DNA from: Anagrus nilaparvatae
Taxonomy: Eukaryota > Arthropoda > Insecta > Hymenoptera > Mymaridae
DNA length: 64,000 bases
NCBI GenBank assembly: GCA_022575985.1
Contig: JAKSXM010000147.1
Location: 23,098,001-23,162,000, forward strand
Direction: 5' to 3'
Positions 48,160 to 60,666 of the stretch are shown here, piece after piece (within the stretch, counting starts at the first letter, position 1; each line of letters starts with the position of its first letter). Both the position numbers and the translations under genes were made by a program. The notes under the pieces were generated by a model. It was not told the DNA's origin. It did not search any database and was given only the letters and a program-made list of their open reading frames with translations.

Positions 48160-48368
48160 ATATGTTCAAATCCAGGTAATTTAACCGGAGTTAAAAATTT
48201 TTAACGAGATAAGTTTCAAAGACGAATTCCACGCCTGAAAAATTTCGAGACAGTGAAATTTTCAAAAATATCTGCAAAAATACAAATTTAAGACCTAAAA
48301 TAAGCCAATGAGAAAAAAAAATAAAAAAATATTTTGCTTTCTATGAAATTACCTGGATTTGAACATAT
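48160..48368. mobile_element. Short MITE with ATATGTTCAAATCCAGG ends
   Basis: ATATGTTCAAATCCAGGTAA at the left is exactly inverted at the right (TTACCTGGATTTGAACATAT), 209 bp apart end to end, within TA-rich flanks consistent with a TA duplication. Non-coding. Confidence 0.7.
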
Positions 48369-49044
48369 ATATCTTGCAAAGTATTATATTTCTCAATCAA
48401 ATTAAATTTTCATATTCTATGGATCAAATATACTTTTCCCCTAGGCTAACAGATGAAATTGAAACTCAATTTATGCATGTAACTAAAAAATATATATATA
48501 TATTTAATCCTCTAATATATTAAATGTCTGTGAATTTTAATTTATTTTTTTATTAATAAAATCCAACGTCCATAATTAGAAAAAAATATTGGTTTATTGA
48601 TGAATAGCAATAAAACAGTAAATCAAATAAAATAAAAAAAACTTATCTTAATAGTTTGAATTTTAAACATATTCAGATCCATTCTAACAAGTACTAAAAA
48701 CATATCATGCCCTACATATATATATAAACTGTCTTTTTGTTAAATTCCTTATCTTTGAACCCAAACTAACAGGAAACTAACGGTTCTAAATTTTTTTTAT
48801 CAAATTTTTTATAGTATTCCATGAATCCTTGACTAAAATCCTATATATTTCCGGACATCTTTGAAACTTTAAAGGATGATGGATAATCTGCTTATCTTCT
48901 AGTTTTCTCTCAGAGCTAAAGACATGAAAATGTCCCCTTTTATCTTTTCCTACCTAATCATCCGATGGAAAGGAATGAAAAAGAGAGTGAGAGGTTAAAC
49001 TGAGAGATATATAGAGAAAATACTTCAATATTATATCTATATTT

Positions 49045-49075
49045 TCTAAACTTACCTATAAATAAAGGTACGCGC
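49045..49075 (-). promoter_or_regulatory. Possible recursive splice (ratchet) site
   Basis: On the gene strand the sequence reads TACCTTTATTTATAG directly followed by GTAAGTTTAG: an acceptor and a strong donor fused with no exon between them (junction 49056/49055). Such zero-length exons act as ratchet points in very long insect introns, as shown in Drosophila. The Y-tract is only moderate and TAG replaces the usual CAG, so chance is possible. Confidence 0.3.
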
Positions 49076-50068
49076 TCTCTAAAGATTATGGCTTTAAACT
49101 GAATCCTGATAAGTTTATATTAATGGATAATTGATTTTCAATAAAAAAAGTTAATACTTATTTTACAGGTTATGATATATTTTTATTTAAGTAGTGCTAT
49201 TAATTAACGAGTACCTTATGACTTTTTATTTTATTTTTTATCAACTAAAATATGTCTTGTAAAATATGAATTTTAAAAATTTTCATTTTTAATTAATATT
49301 AAAGTTTTCATTTAATTTATAATAAAACAACTTTACTTAAATTTACTGAGAAATTTGACCCTGTAAAACAAAAATCCGTTTTTGAAATAGAAAACTAGTT
49401 TATTAAAACCTTAACAATTTAAATGAAATTCTTGAAATTTTTAGTTTTTTAGTAATTTTGCAATTCGCAACAAAAAATTTTTAAGTTAAAAGATAGATTA
49501 AGTTTTGTTACGAAAATCAATGGTTTTAAAATTACTAAGTAAAATTTGACCGAATCATTTTTAATAAATTAATTTATTCTTGTATCAATCTGATAAAATA
49601 TAAATTATGTATAAAGTGCACTTAAAAATTATAAAAAATATTTCCTATTTGATTTTTTATTCAAGAAAAACTTTATCCTATTATATAAAAACTATGACTT
49701 TAAATTTACAGTCATAATTTTTTACTTTATCATTAAATATTTGCGTTTAAAAAATAAAATTAAATTAAAATTCAAAAAAGCTTTCACATTCATAATCAAG
49801 GGGCGGTCAACTTGGAGCTTACTAAAAGTGCATAAGAGATGGTTTTTTTACAGAGAATACTTAAGATGTGCAAAAACGAGAGCTCTGTTATAAATTCAAA
49901 AGTATTTGCGTAGAACGCTCTCCTACCAATTCCAACGTGGATTGTTTAGCAAAAATGTAGAAAACGCGTATAAAAGAACTGCAATAAATATAAGTTTTCT
50001 GAAATTTTCCTTATGTTTGGGGTGGCAAATAATTACGGAATGAATGTGTGTAAAGTTTAACATCTTAA

Positions 50069-50323
50069 CTCTTTCCTGAGGAATCTCCCTAAATCGTTCT
50101 CTGTGTGACTTGCATTAGTATGCGTGTATGGAGTAGTACTACAGCTATGTAATAACGTTTAAAATTATTTTTATTCATTAAATATAAAAATATTAGTTAT
50201 TTACAAATGATTTATCAAGTATTTTATTTTAAATAAATTAATATATTAAATAAATAAAGTAAAATAAACTGCGTAAAGCGTGTTTCACGTGACTTGTGGT
50301 GGGGGCAATTCCTCAGGAAAGAG
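50069..50323. mobile_element. TTAA-flanked MITE, 255 bp
   Basis: CTCTTTCCTGAGGAAT and its perfect inverse ATTCCTCAGGAAAGAG, with TTAA immediately outside both ends (50065-50068, 50324-50327). Subterminal words GTGTGACTTGC and CACGTGACTTG are weakly related. Non-coding. Confidence 0.8.
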
Positions 50324-51241
50324 TTAAAGTCAGGCGCAGAGGCGAAATTAATTAATTATAATTAAAAAACGCCCGAACACAAACGCAAGCCTTCTATGGA
50401 GTGCATATCTCATATAAACGCTAATTATTGTTATTATAAAATAAAATCTTTTTGGTACATAGAATATTTTAAAAGTGCTCCAAGTATACCATCCCCTAAA
50501 AATAATTTATTATTTATACAGAGGAGAAAAATTTAATTTTCATGTGTGTTTATAATTTATTATGTTGAATGATTTTGCAGGTTATTATAATAGGAAAAAG
50601 TATAAATCTAGAACGAGATACTTAAAATATCTTATTTTTCTTTTAGATATGAAAGAAAAATAAGTATCTGCACGTATGCAAATTACATTATACAACTTTT
50701 ATTTAAATAAAAAAGAAAAAGATTTCTTTTTTTCTCAACTAAAATAATTTCTATACTTATTTAATAATAAAAATAGAAACATGCCGTACTGACGTAAATA
50801 GGTCAAGTAGAAAAAAACATTTTTATTTTGAATATCAAAAAAAAGTATATATTTTTATTCAAGGCTATGTAATTAGACATGAAAAAAATCCTTCTCAAAA
50901 ATAAAATATATTTATTTACTAAAATTATTTCCTTTATTTCCTTTCAATTAAATATCTAAAGTATTTTATTTTCTACCTTTTTTTAAATAATATTCAATTA
51001 TTTTTTTTAAATATAATTTGCAGAAAAAATATTGAATAATTTATAATAACAAGTTTATGTGATATTTAAAATTAACTAGATTCAATAGATTGATGATTTG
51101 AGTTATGAAATCTTTGTAATTTATGAAGATAAAAATTTTTGATTATTCAGAGTTAGAAATTAGGGTAAATTGCAAAAATTTTAAAATTCAGAAAATGAAA
51201 AACTTTTAAAATCAGTTTTTTTAGCTTAAAATTGGTTTTAA

Positions 51242-51618
51242 GGGGCAGTACAGGTTAAAATCCGACTTCTTTGAAAAAACCTAATTTTCAAAAAATGTTA
51301 ACAAGAAATTGAAAATCCAAGAAAATGACAAAATTGCCAAGACTTTTGCGGATTCAAAACTGTGGGCTTGGGTCTTTTTATAATATGTTTGCTCGGAGAA
51401 TTTTTTCTTTGAAAATGTATCCTTAATTTTTAATTTTTTATTTTTTAAAGAAAAAATTCCCCGAGCAAACATATATTTATAAAAAGACCCAAGCCCACAG
51501 TTTTGAATCCGCAAAAGTCTTGGCAATGTTGTCATTTTCTTGGATTTTCAATTTCTTGTTAACATTTTCTGAAAATTAGGTTTTTTCAAAAAAGTCGGAT
51601 TTTAACCTGCACTGCCCC
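51242..51618. mobile_element. Near-perfect palindromic TTAA-flanked MITE, 377 bp
   Basis: Ends GGGGCAGT and ACTGCCCC with TTAA on both sides (51238-51241, 51619-51622). The two arms of roughly 180 bases differ at only a handful of positions (for example CAGTACAGG against CCTGCACTG). A transcript would fold into one long hairpin with a short A/T-rich loop. The high arm identity suggests recent origin. The 84-codon frame here is a palindrome shadow. Confidence 0.87.
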
Positions 51619-51622
51619 TTAA

Positions 51623-54600
51623 AGCACTAAGTAGATGAAAAGGAGTTTACCATAATAAAATATATGGGAAAACACATTTAACAAAAAAAAATATTTTTAA
51701 AGTGATGCTTTTTGAGAAATTTAAAATTAAAAACAGTCGTGTATTTTTTGATTTTTCTAAGTTTTCCTGAGATTTTCCGAAAAAATATGGTCAGCCATAA
51801 CAATACAGAATAGTTTGGTGGTGCATGGTAAAAATTGATTTTTTTTATTTTTTAATCCTTTTTTAATACGAGCACTAACATAATTTTTATTGCACTTTTT
51901 ATGTGCAAATTTCCCTATTTATTGAATAACTTATGTAAATGCGGTCAATCCTTGCATAATTGCAAGTTTCATTTAACCCCTTGCCCCTTGATTTTCAGAT
52001 TTCCAGGGTACCCCGGGTTATAAACATGTTTCATGTTAATTAAATATCATTTTTCACAAAATTAGGATCCCGAAGAAGAATTCGCAGTTACTATAGAGAA
52101 CTTAGTATTCAAAGGTTCATCCTTAAAAAACTTAATTTACTGTATAAAGCAATAAAAATTTCGAAGAGTTCATTTAATTTGACTTATTTTACGAAAATTG
52201 GTGTAGCAATAAATAAAAAGAGCAAAATCGCCATGTTATTTTAAAGGGAAATAGAGATGCTCAGAGGCATGGGTTAAAAACTTTTTTTAGGTTCAAACAA
52301 ATTTTTTTAATAGTTTAAGGGTAAAAATTTTTGCAATATTAAAACCGTTTGGGAAGTAACATACCTCCTAATATGTAATATTATTACCGTAAAATTTTTT
52401 ATTTGATAAATTCAGCTTCTTTAGGGCTTAGGCTGTGATAAAAAAAAACAAAGAATAAAAGGCGACGAAAAAAAAGCTTTAAAAATATGGCTATATTTAT
52501 TATTAGCCCATACAATAAATTTCTAACCACACATATAACTTTTAACTACATTAAAGAAAAAAAAATATATATTTTTTATTGTGTGTACAATAATAATGTT
52601 TTATTTTAGGCAGTATTTTAACGAAAAATTTGCGACAAAAGCTTATAAAAAAGGAATATAATAACAAAATGTTTTATATTACCCTTATGCTTTACACATT
52701 TTCATCTTTTTTATCTTTTTATTTTCCCTATTATTATTATTATATTACATGTAAGTACAATTGTTCTGTGTATGTAAAAAGTTTTCATTTTTAATTTATG
52801 TTTTTACTTTTTATTATTATTATTATTGTTATTATTGTGCGCGATAAAAAAAATAAAAAAGATCAACAATGATTTATGACATTTTTAATTTAAAAAAAAT
52901 TTTTTTGCTTTCTGGAAAATTGAGATTTCTAATTTAAACTTTTTTGTTTTCGTTGAATAACTTTTTTGATTATTATATTGTTATTGTTATTCATTATAAT
53001 TCCTAACGAATAGAAAATTAGAAACTTTGTTCTATTTTTTCTTTTTTACAAATAATTTAATTTATTTTTTTATCTTAAAAGGTTTTCACATATAGAGGAG
53101 AAAAAAAATCTTTACTATATAAAATAACAAAAAACCCTCTTGAAATTTTCGTGAAATACATTTTAGTGATAAAAGAAATTTAACGACAACGAAGAAAGAT
53201 TTACGTTAACAGTTAAATACAACTTTTTATCTTTTCTTTTTCTTTTATTTTTTAAAAATACCAAAATAAGAAAGATTTTTTTTTAGAATTTTAAAAATTA
53301 ATATTTCAGATAAATAAGTTAAAATTGACATATTTGAATTATTATTATTATTATTATTATTATTTTGAATCGACGAAAAATTCAGCTAGACAGATGAAAA
53401 TCTGAGGTACCGTAAAACAGAATGACACGATTTCTGATTATCCTTTGGGAGTAGTTATTTCCCTGGCGATGAAAACTTTCTTCGATATACACTGTTACTA
53501 TTATTTCAACTAAAAAATGATCTTATCACACATACAACTTTTTTTTCCAATAACTTTATTTTTTCAATTTTTTTTTTTTAGATTTATCTTTTAAAATATT
53601 AATTGGTTTTATGTTTAATAAAAAAAATATTATTTTTTCAGTTTGCTAAATTTTAATATATAATGTATAAAATTACATAAAAAACTTTTTAATAATTTAT
53701 ATTCAGTAACAAATTTTATAACTTTATAATCGCATTATTATCTTTTTACTTTATTCAAGTTCTTTATATTATATTACAAAAAATATTTGTAGTAGAACTA
53801 TCGGAGCTATAATGTAGTTTGGGTCAGGGTTTCATTTTTCGATTTTTTGGCTTTCCACGTAAAAATTTTGAAAAAATTATTTGCAAGCCTAGAACACGAT
53901 CAAGGCACCCTATCTAGATGTATACATCACATGGAATTTCTTTGGTGTTTTTTCTATTTTTTGATGGCAAAAATCTTGAAATAAAAATTTTTGCAAATTT
54001 AGGCTTCAGAACCGAGAAATAAATTGAGTAACAACGATGTTTCTAGAAATTATTACTTTCACAGAAAAACATGAGGTATTATATCCAAATTAAAAAAAAA
54101 AATTAAATACTGAAAAAATATACAAGATTATAAAAATTTTTTAAGTAACGACAAATTACCAATCCTATATTTATTTTATAAACAAGACAATAAACTAGCA
54201 CTACTACAAAAGATGTTTTTAACTTCCTAGGGTCTTTGTGCTTACATGGAAAAAAATCAAAAATAAAAATATCACCCTCTGTATGAGGAACCAAAAATTT
54301 AAATATATATTTTATATTGTTCTACTAAAAAGATAAAATAAAAGCAACAGAATATTTGGTTCCTTATTTGCTATCACTGGGTATAAATTTCGAAAGCTAC
54401 TAACTCGATTTTTAGATTTTTCAAAAATTTTCTGAAATCTTATGAAAAAAAAAAGAAAATAGAAAAACAATGTATGAGATTTTTTAACCCTGCTCGTAAA
54501 GGAAGAAACTAATAAAATTTTCCAAGATATCCAAAAATCTTTTGAAAATTTTCCAGAAATTTTTCATCTAATGACAGAAAAGCAGATCCCAGAAATTTTG

Positions 54601-55308
54601 ACGAGAATATGACCAAATCTAAGATATTGTGTTACTTTTATGTTATTTGTCTTTATCAGCGTATATATTTTTGAAAATTTAGTAATATATAATAGTTAAA
54701 TGAAGTCACTGAGGGTTTTCAAATGTTATAGTCTCTAAGGAATCGTTGAAACAAGGTGTTTTAAAGATTGAAAGCAGCTATGGATACACAAGTTACAGGT
54801 GGTTAGTTTCGTATTATTTGTCACAGAGATTTTGTAAATAGTAGCAAACTTTATTATTTTAATTAAACTTTTAATTACGAAACAATATTTGTTTTAAATT
54901 TTGACCAAACTTATAGTTACATCTTTGTTTTACGTTAGTATTGAAGAAACAACTTTATTTTCTGTATTTTTGGTGCAATCAGCACCATATTTCAAAAGGT
55001 TTAAGTTGAAAAAAAGAAGGTGGTGAGAACTGTATAATGGTAGGAACCCCCTCCTCTACCCTACTAAGAAATTATATGAAAAAACATTTTTAAAACAACA
55101 AAAATTAAAAAGTTGATGAGGTGACATTTTTACATTGGAAAAATAGTAGCTGCGGTCATTTTGCTTCATTAAAACTAGATTATCGAAACTAAAAAAAAAA
55201 GCGTATCTAATATCGTTTTGTCTAGTTTCAGGTTGTACAATTCAATTATAAAAATTCCAACCCATACAAGTCTCCTATTGAAAAAAAAAATTACCAAAAA
55301 TAATTTCA
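51623..55308. other. A+T-rich stretch; TTA microsatellite and a partial GGTTCCTC repeat
   Basis: (TTA)n lies at 53339-53364. About 54020-54295 reversed resembles the GGTTCCTC family (TATTATATCCAAATT, TGAGGAACCAAAAA). A complex patch at 53800-54010 is unclassified. No exon found. Confidence 0.4.
53339..53364. repeat. (TTA)n microsatellite, about 9 units
   Basis: GAATTATTATTATT... runs to TTTTGAATCG. Confidence 0.85.
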
Positions 55309-55935
55309 GACCCACAAAAAAAAAATTTCGGGGACAAAGCGCGACTCGGGTCTTGGTGAGTATTTTTCGACGCTGAAAACGAATCTGAAGTCAAATTTTG
55401 ACGTACACTCCCAAAATTTAGCGCTACGCTGTGTCTTTTTTATGTACTTTTCTACGCTTAAAACGATTCTGAGGTCAAATTTTGTAATGAATTTAGCACT
55501 ATACAATACAAAAATGTTGGAAAATTTTTACACAAAACTTTTTACACAATTTTTATATAGTATAGGGCGTGTAGTATGGTATATTATGCATAGTTTTAAA
55601 TTTTGGCCTAATCTGATACGATGCTCGAAAGCTCAAAAACTCGTAGCAAGCATTTATGACAACAAGATTGCTTAAAAATCATTTTTAGGTTGCTGATTTT
55701 GAACCTGAGGTCAGATTGACAAGATTATCGTTTTCAGCGTTGAAAAATACATAAAAAACCCTATATATAGTTGGAAAAATTTCCCCAACATTTTAATATG
55801 GTATAGGGTGCTTAGCGCTAAATTTTGGGGGTGTATACAGCAAAATCTGACAACAGATTTTTTTTGCAGCATCGGAAAATACACACCAATACCTGAGTTT
55901 GCGCTTTTGTCCCCAAAATTTTTTTTTTGTAGGTC
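55309..55935. mobile_element. Foldback element, about 627 bp, arms about 130 bp
   Basis: The left arm GACCCACAAAAA...TTTCGGGGACAAAGCGC...CCAAAATTTAGCGCTA and the right arm (inverted) GACCTACAAAAA...TTTTGGGGACAAAAGCGC...CCAAAATTTAGCGCTA match well. The centre repeats ACGCTTAAAACGATTCTGAG, related to arm sequence. Target duplication unresolved. The two open frames at 55306-55675 are repeat shadows. Confidence 0.68.
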
Positions 55936-57602
55936 TGTATTTTCAGTCCAAATTATTCGAGTGTTAAAAAATCTTTAATGAGACAATAATTTGTTAAAAT
56001 ACTTTACAAACTCTATAAAGATAGTTTATTTTTAAAAATATATTTTTTTTCGTTTAGAAAATTTTTTTATTACTAACTTAAACTTTTATGCATTTATAAA
56101 AATATACATTTTACTTGGTTAACTCAATTTATTTAAACTTCAAGGAATTGTCTCTAGAGATATAAGAGAACTTACATAATCTATTTGAAACTCTTTGTCA
56201 GTCATGCTGTATAGAGATTAATGTAAGATAAACAAAAAAGAACTTGATTTCTAAGATGACAGAAGTAAATTAACAAATAAATTAATATATTTCATTTTAT
56301 TTTTATGTTTGGACAGAAGGTACAATTCAAATGATATATGTAGATATTTTTATTCCATATTAAGTTTAAATAAAATTGTTCAAAAAAAATTTAGATAAAA
56401 ACCAAAAATATTTAGTATCACAAAAGCTAATCCCGGTTGAGAGGGAGTTGGAATATTTTCCATTTGTAACCATCGAGAAAGAAAAAAATTCTGCTACAAA
56501 CGAATTTTTTTGTCAGCGTAGGTATGGTAAGTTAAGTTTTTTACTTTGAATACAAGCGGAGTCTTATTTCCACCTGATTCCGTGATAGTATGGAATTTTC
56601 ATTAAAAATTTGTTTCAAAAGAAAGGGCTTCCACTTAAAAAATATTTAAAATTTTACCACAAATAGCACTAGAAAAAATAATTGAAACAATATACTTACC
56701 CTTTCTAAAAGAAAAATAAATAAAAATTATTTGTTTTTTATTTCGAAACTATTTTCTTTGTTACATAATTTAAAGTCTGAGTATAATAAAAAACTAATTA
56801 AAAATGTTAACTCATTAACAATTTATCAAAGGATAAATTAAAAAAAAAAAGTTGATTTTTTTATCTTCTGACATTTTGCAAACTCTTTTACTGAAAGTAA
56901 AGTTTTCTATATATTTTTGTAAAAGAAGATAAAAACAGCAAGTATATAACCACTTGACTATTTCATTATTTATTTTATATATTAAGTGTAGGGTAGATTT
57001 ACCAGTGAATGAGCACACTTTTTCCATAAAAATTGCACGGTATTGGTTACTTGTTTTCTGTATCTAAATATTAGTAGACCATTAGGTTTAATATTATTAA
57101 TTGTATTTAATAATGGTGAGACGAGCTAAAACATTTAGGAACTTTTTTTTGTCTATTTGAAAGAAATGGTTTTTTAAATAATGGCCAGTCTAGTACACAT
57201 TTTTCGTTTTAATTTATTTTATCTTAAGTAGATTAAATTTTATCTATAAATAAAAAGTAAAAATTTTATTTTTTAAAAGAGAATAGAAATTTTTAATTAT
57301 GTTTAAGTAAATATAAGTTTAAAATAAGTTTAAAAAAATTTAATTAAAATTTGGCTATAAAAAGTTTAATGTAAATTAATTAAATTATTTTAATTTTAAC
57401 GAATTTCTTATAAAACAATTCTTCTACAGTATTAAGAAACTATTTATTTTGGGCATAAGATTTGACGTGGTAGTACGGACATTTTTTTTTCTGTACACAA
57501 ACACTGTTCTGTTTATCGATTCGGATAGAAGATCGTTAGAATATATATTAATTATTTGGTCACGATAGATAAAAATAGTTACTTTATAATATGTTCTAAA
57601 TT
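55936..57602. other. A+T-rich stretch without recognised features
   Basis: No exon supported. A minus-strand AG...GGTAAGTAT pair at about 56694-56712 would enclose only five bases and was not accepted. Confidence 0.4.
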
Positions 57603-57604
57603 TA

Positions 57605-58546
57605 CACTGTAAAAAGCGACTTTCTTAGATTTACAAAAAAAATAGAATTTTTTTGAAAAATTAGTAAATTTTCAAAAAAATTTGTAAATATTCCATAAAA
57701 ATCGTAAATTTACTAAATTTAGTACATTATCAAAAAATTCGAGAATTCTCGATTTTGGTTCCTCAAAGAGGAACCATTGTGATAGGTCAAATTTTGATTT
57801 TTGATTTTTTGGCATATAAGCACGTTTTGAGACCCCAGGAATCTAAAAAACCGGTTTTTAAAAAAAGTATGTATGTGTGTGTGTATGTATGTAATTGGTG
57901 ATATTTCACAAACATTATGGAGTTAAGACCTAATTTTTTTTTCAAAAATTTTTTCACCAAAAAAGCTCTAGGTACTTTTTTTTTTTATTAATTTGGATGT
58001 AATGCCTCATTTATTTCTACGAAAGTACTTATATTTGAAAGTATGGTTCTTACTCTAATCTGATACTTAATTTTTTAAAAATTTTTTTCCTAAATTTTTT
58101 TTCACAAAAAAATACAAAAAAAACCAAATTTTTTTTTCTTTTTGGATGTCGTACCTAATTTATTTCTATGAGAGTACTAGTTTTAGACAGTTCATTTATA
58201 GTAATTTTTTGGATTTGATACCGAATTTTTCCAAAATTTATTTCTCAAAATTGGAAAAGTTTTTTCTGATTGTTTGAGGAACCTTAGTGCCAGCTAGTTG
58301 GCAGGGTATTTTTTAATGAATTTACGATAAAAGTTGCGTAAATGTACAACTATTTTTGTAAATTTTCGAAAAAAAATTGTAAATTATCAATTTTCCTTGC
58401 GAATTCACAAAAAAAAATCGAGAATACTCGAATTTTTTGTTAGTATTCTAAATTTAGTAATTATACGATTTTTTTCGAATATTTACAAATTTTTTTGAAA
58501 ATTTACTAATTTTTTTGTTAATAAAAGAAAGTTACTTTTTACAGTG
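57605..58546. mobile_element. CACTG-family MITE with a nested GGTTCCTC repeat
   Basis: Ends CACTGTAAAAAGCGACTTTC and GAAAGTTACTTTTTACAGTG with TA on both sides. The interior matches the 60.2-kb copy up to GAGAATTCTCGATTTT and again from TTTTTTAATGAATTTACG onward; between them a foreign repeat of about 550 bases is inserted. Confidence 0.8.
57756..58308 (+). repeat. GGTTCCTC-family element, fullest copy
   Basis: Opens with the hairpin GGTTCCTCAAAGAGGAACC. Contains TTTTGAGACCCCAGGAATCT, a GTATGTATGTGTGTGTGTAT run and TTTTTGGATGTCGTACCTAA. Near the end come GTTTGAGGAACC and the hairpin TGCCAGCTAGTTGGCA. Partial copies lie at 4.3, 5.2, 54.1 and 61.86-61.97 kb. The hairpin close to the 3' end recalls Helitron-type non-autonomous elements, but the expected CTRR end is not evident, so class is open. 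Confidence 0.6.
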
Positions 58547-60235
58547 TAGTGTACTTTCTCAACCTTTCTTACTATTATACTTTTTCTTATTAGCAATATA
58601 CATAAAGGCAACTTTTTTTTAAATTACTCAAAAATAGATAAAATTGAGAAAGAGGTGAATGGTCTAAAATGCATAAAACTAAGATTGTGAATAAGTCTTC
58701 AAATTGCTAAATCGAAACTCTTCTTACCAATTTCCACATTTATTAAAATTTTCTTTTATTTTCCAATCGAGCAAGTAACACAAAAAACAATAAAAAATCA
58801 TTGAATATTTAAAAGTTTTATTTATTTATTATCGAATATTAAATAAAATTATTTTCATTTGTAAAATAAATAATCGTAAAAGTTTTGATTACATCTTGAA
58901 CCGGGTCTTGAACAACTTTACGTTTATATAAATAACAAATTTATAACTAATTTGAATAGGATAACATAAATATTATAATTAAGTGAGATACTGATAATAT
59001 TATCATAGAAACTTTTATTTAATAAATAAAAAGAAAAAAAAACTTAATTATTATTTTTAAAAAGCCTGTAATTTAAAAATAACTTTTTTAAAGACTCGAG
59101 TTTTTATTTATATTTTTTTCGAGGTTATAAAAAAAAGTACATTTTATGCATGTATAGAAAAGACATCACAGTGGACAAAACCTGAAAAAAAGCTGCATAA
59201 ACTGTAGATAAGAGCTTTAAACGTGTCTATGTGTGTACACGATTTTCTAAGTGACAAGTACTACTACTTTTTTTTGTTACTGCTATACTAGTCGTCATTT
59301 ACCTCTCTTTATATATTTTTCGCTTTTACTTTTATGAAGAAAAAAAATTTATGTATGTGATTGTTTCTCTCTATATAATTTTTTTTTTATAACTTATGTG
59401 AGTGTAAAGAGTAATCTAGCTTCCTTTTTTCTTTTTTTTATGTGTGTGTATAAGTACTTTTTTTTTGTAAATTTTTTATTTGATCATTTTGTGGCTTTCT
59501 TTTTTTACTTTTGTTGATTGTTCTCATAATATATACAGTTATTAAAATGAAAGTAAAGAAAAAATGAAAATAATTTGAGAATAAAAAAAGAAAGAAAATT
59601 TATGATATTAATTTTTTATATACTTAAAAAAAAAAAGGATAATTTTTACTTATTTTATGAATTAAATAATGGTTAAAAAAAAGGAAATTAATTTCTTTCG
59701 ATTAAAATTATAATGAGATTAAAATATTTTATGAAGATAAAAAATAATCAATAATCACCTTTAAATAAATAAGTTCATTTATTCATTATTTTTTTTTCTT
59801 TTTATGTGACATTTTCATATTAACAGGAATGATAAGAATGTATTTTTAGACTTTTATTAATTAATTTAATTATCAAACAATTTACTTCTTTTTTTATCTT
59901 TAGCTACCTTTTTTTTATTAAATTGCAACTTTTTGATTACCACAAAATTTCAGAGAATTGATTTTTCGGAGTGTATTTTGATTTTTAATTAACTGTGTAT
60001 TTGAATAAGTCAATATTCGTCACTGTCAAAAAAAAATTGCAAAATGAAAGAGAACATTTCAGTGAGAAATAGATAGTATCAAAATCTATTCCTGATTCTT
60101 ATAGGATTTCAAAAAAATTTAGCTACAGTGGTTTTTTGTAGTTTCTTGCCTTGTACCTAAATCTGCTTAAAATTTTTAAATAATCAATTTAATCGAAATT
60201 AATCAATTATGCTTTTTAGAAATTTATTTTTATGC
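58547..60235. other. A+T-rich stretch without recognised features
   Basis: Mostly T and A runs, with an accumulation of TATGTGTG words near 59.2-59.45 kb. No coding or RNA signal. Confidence 0.4.
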
Positions 60236-60237
60236 TA

Positions 60238-60664
60238 CACTGTAAAAAGTAACTTTCTTAGATTTCCAAAAAAATAGAATTTTTTCGAAAAATTAGTGAA
60301 TTTTCAAAAAATTTTTTAAATATTTGATAAAAATCGTAAATTTACCAAATTTAGTACATTATCAAAAAATTCGAGAATTCTCGATTTTTTTGTTGTGATT
60401 TTACGAGAAAAGTTGTACATTCACAACTATTTTTCGGAAATTTACAACTATTTATTGTAAATTTTCGAAAAAAAATTGTAAATTATCAATTTTTCTGGCG
60501 AATTCACAAAAAAAAATTGAGAATACTCGAATTTTTCTATAATATACTAAATTTAGTAAATTTACGATTTTTATCGAATATTTACAAATTTTTTTGAAAA
60601 TTTACTAATTTTTTGAAAATGTTCTAATTTTTTTGTTAATATAACAAAGTTACTTTTTACAGTG
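60238..60664. mobile_element. CACTG-family MITE, intact reference copy (427 bp)
   Basis: CACTGTAAAAAGTAACTTTC and AACAAAGTTACTTTTTACAGTG-type right end, with TA at 60236-60237 and 60665-60666. The two halves are inverted copies through the whole length, built of words such as GAGAATTCTCGA, TAAATTTAC and TTCGAAAA. No insertion interrupts it, so it serves as the pattern for the other copies in the window. Confidence 0.85.
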
Positions 60665-60666
60665 TA

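Noticed and set aside
51281..51535. 84-codon open frame
   Set aside because: Lies wholly within the near-perfect palindrome at 51242-51618; a repeat shadow.
56694..56712. Minus-strand acceptor and donor enclosing five bases (possible micro-exon)
   Set aside because: A 5-base exon cannot be supported without junction reads; such pairs arise by chance in A+T-rich DNA.
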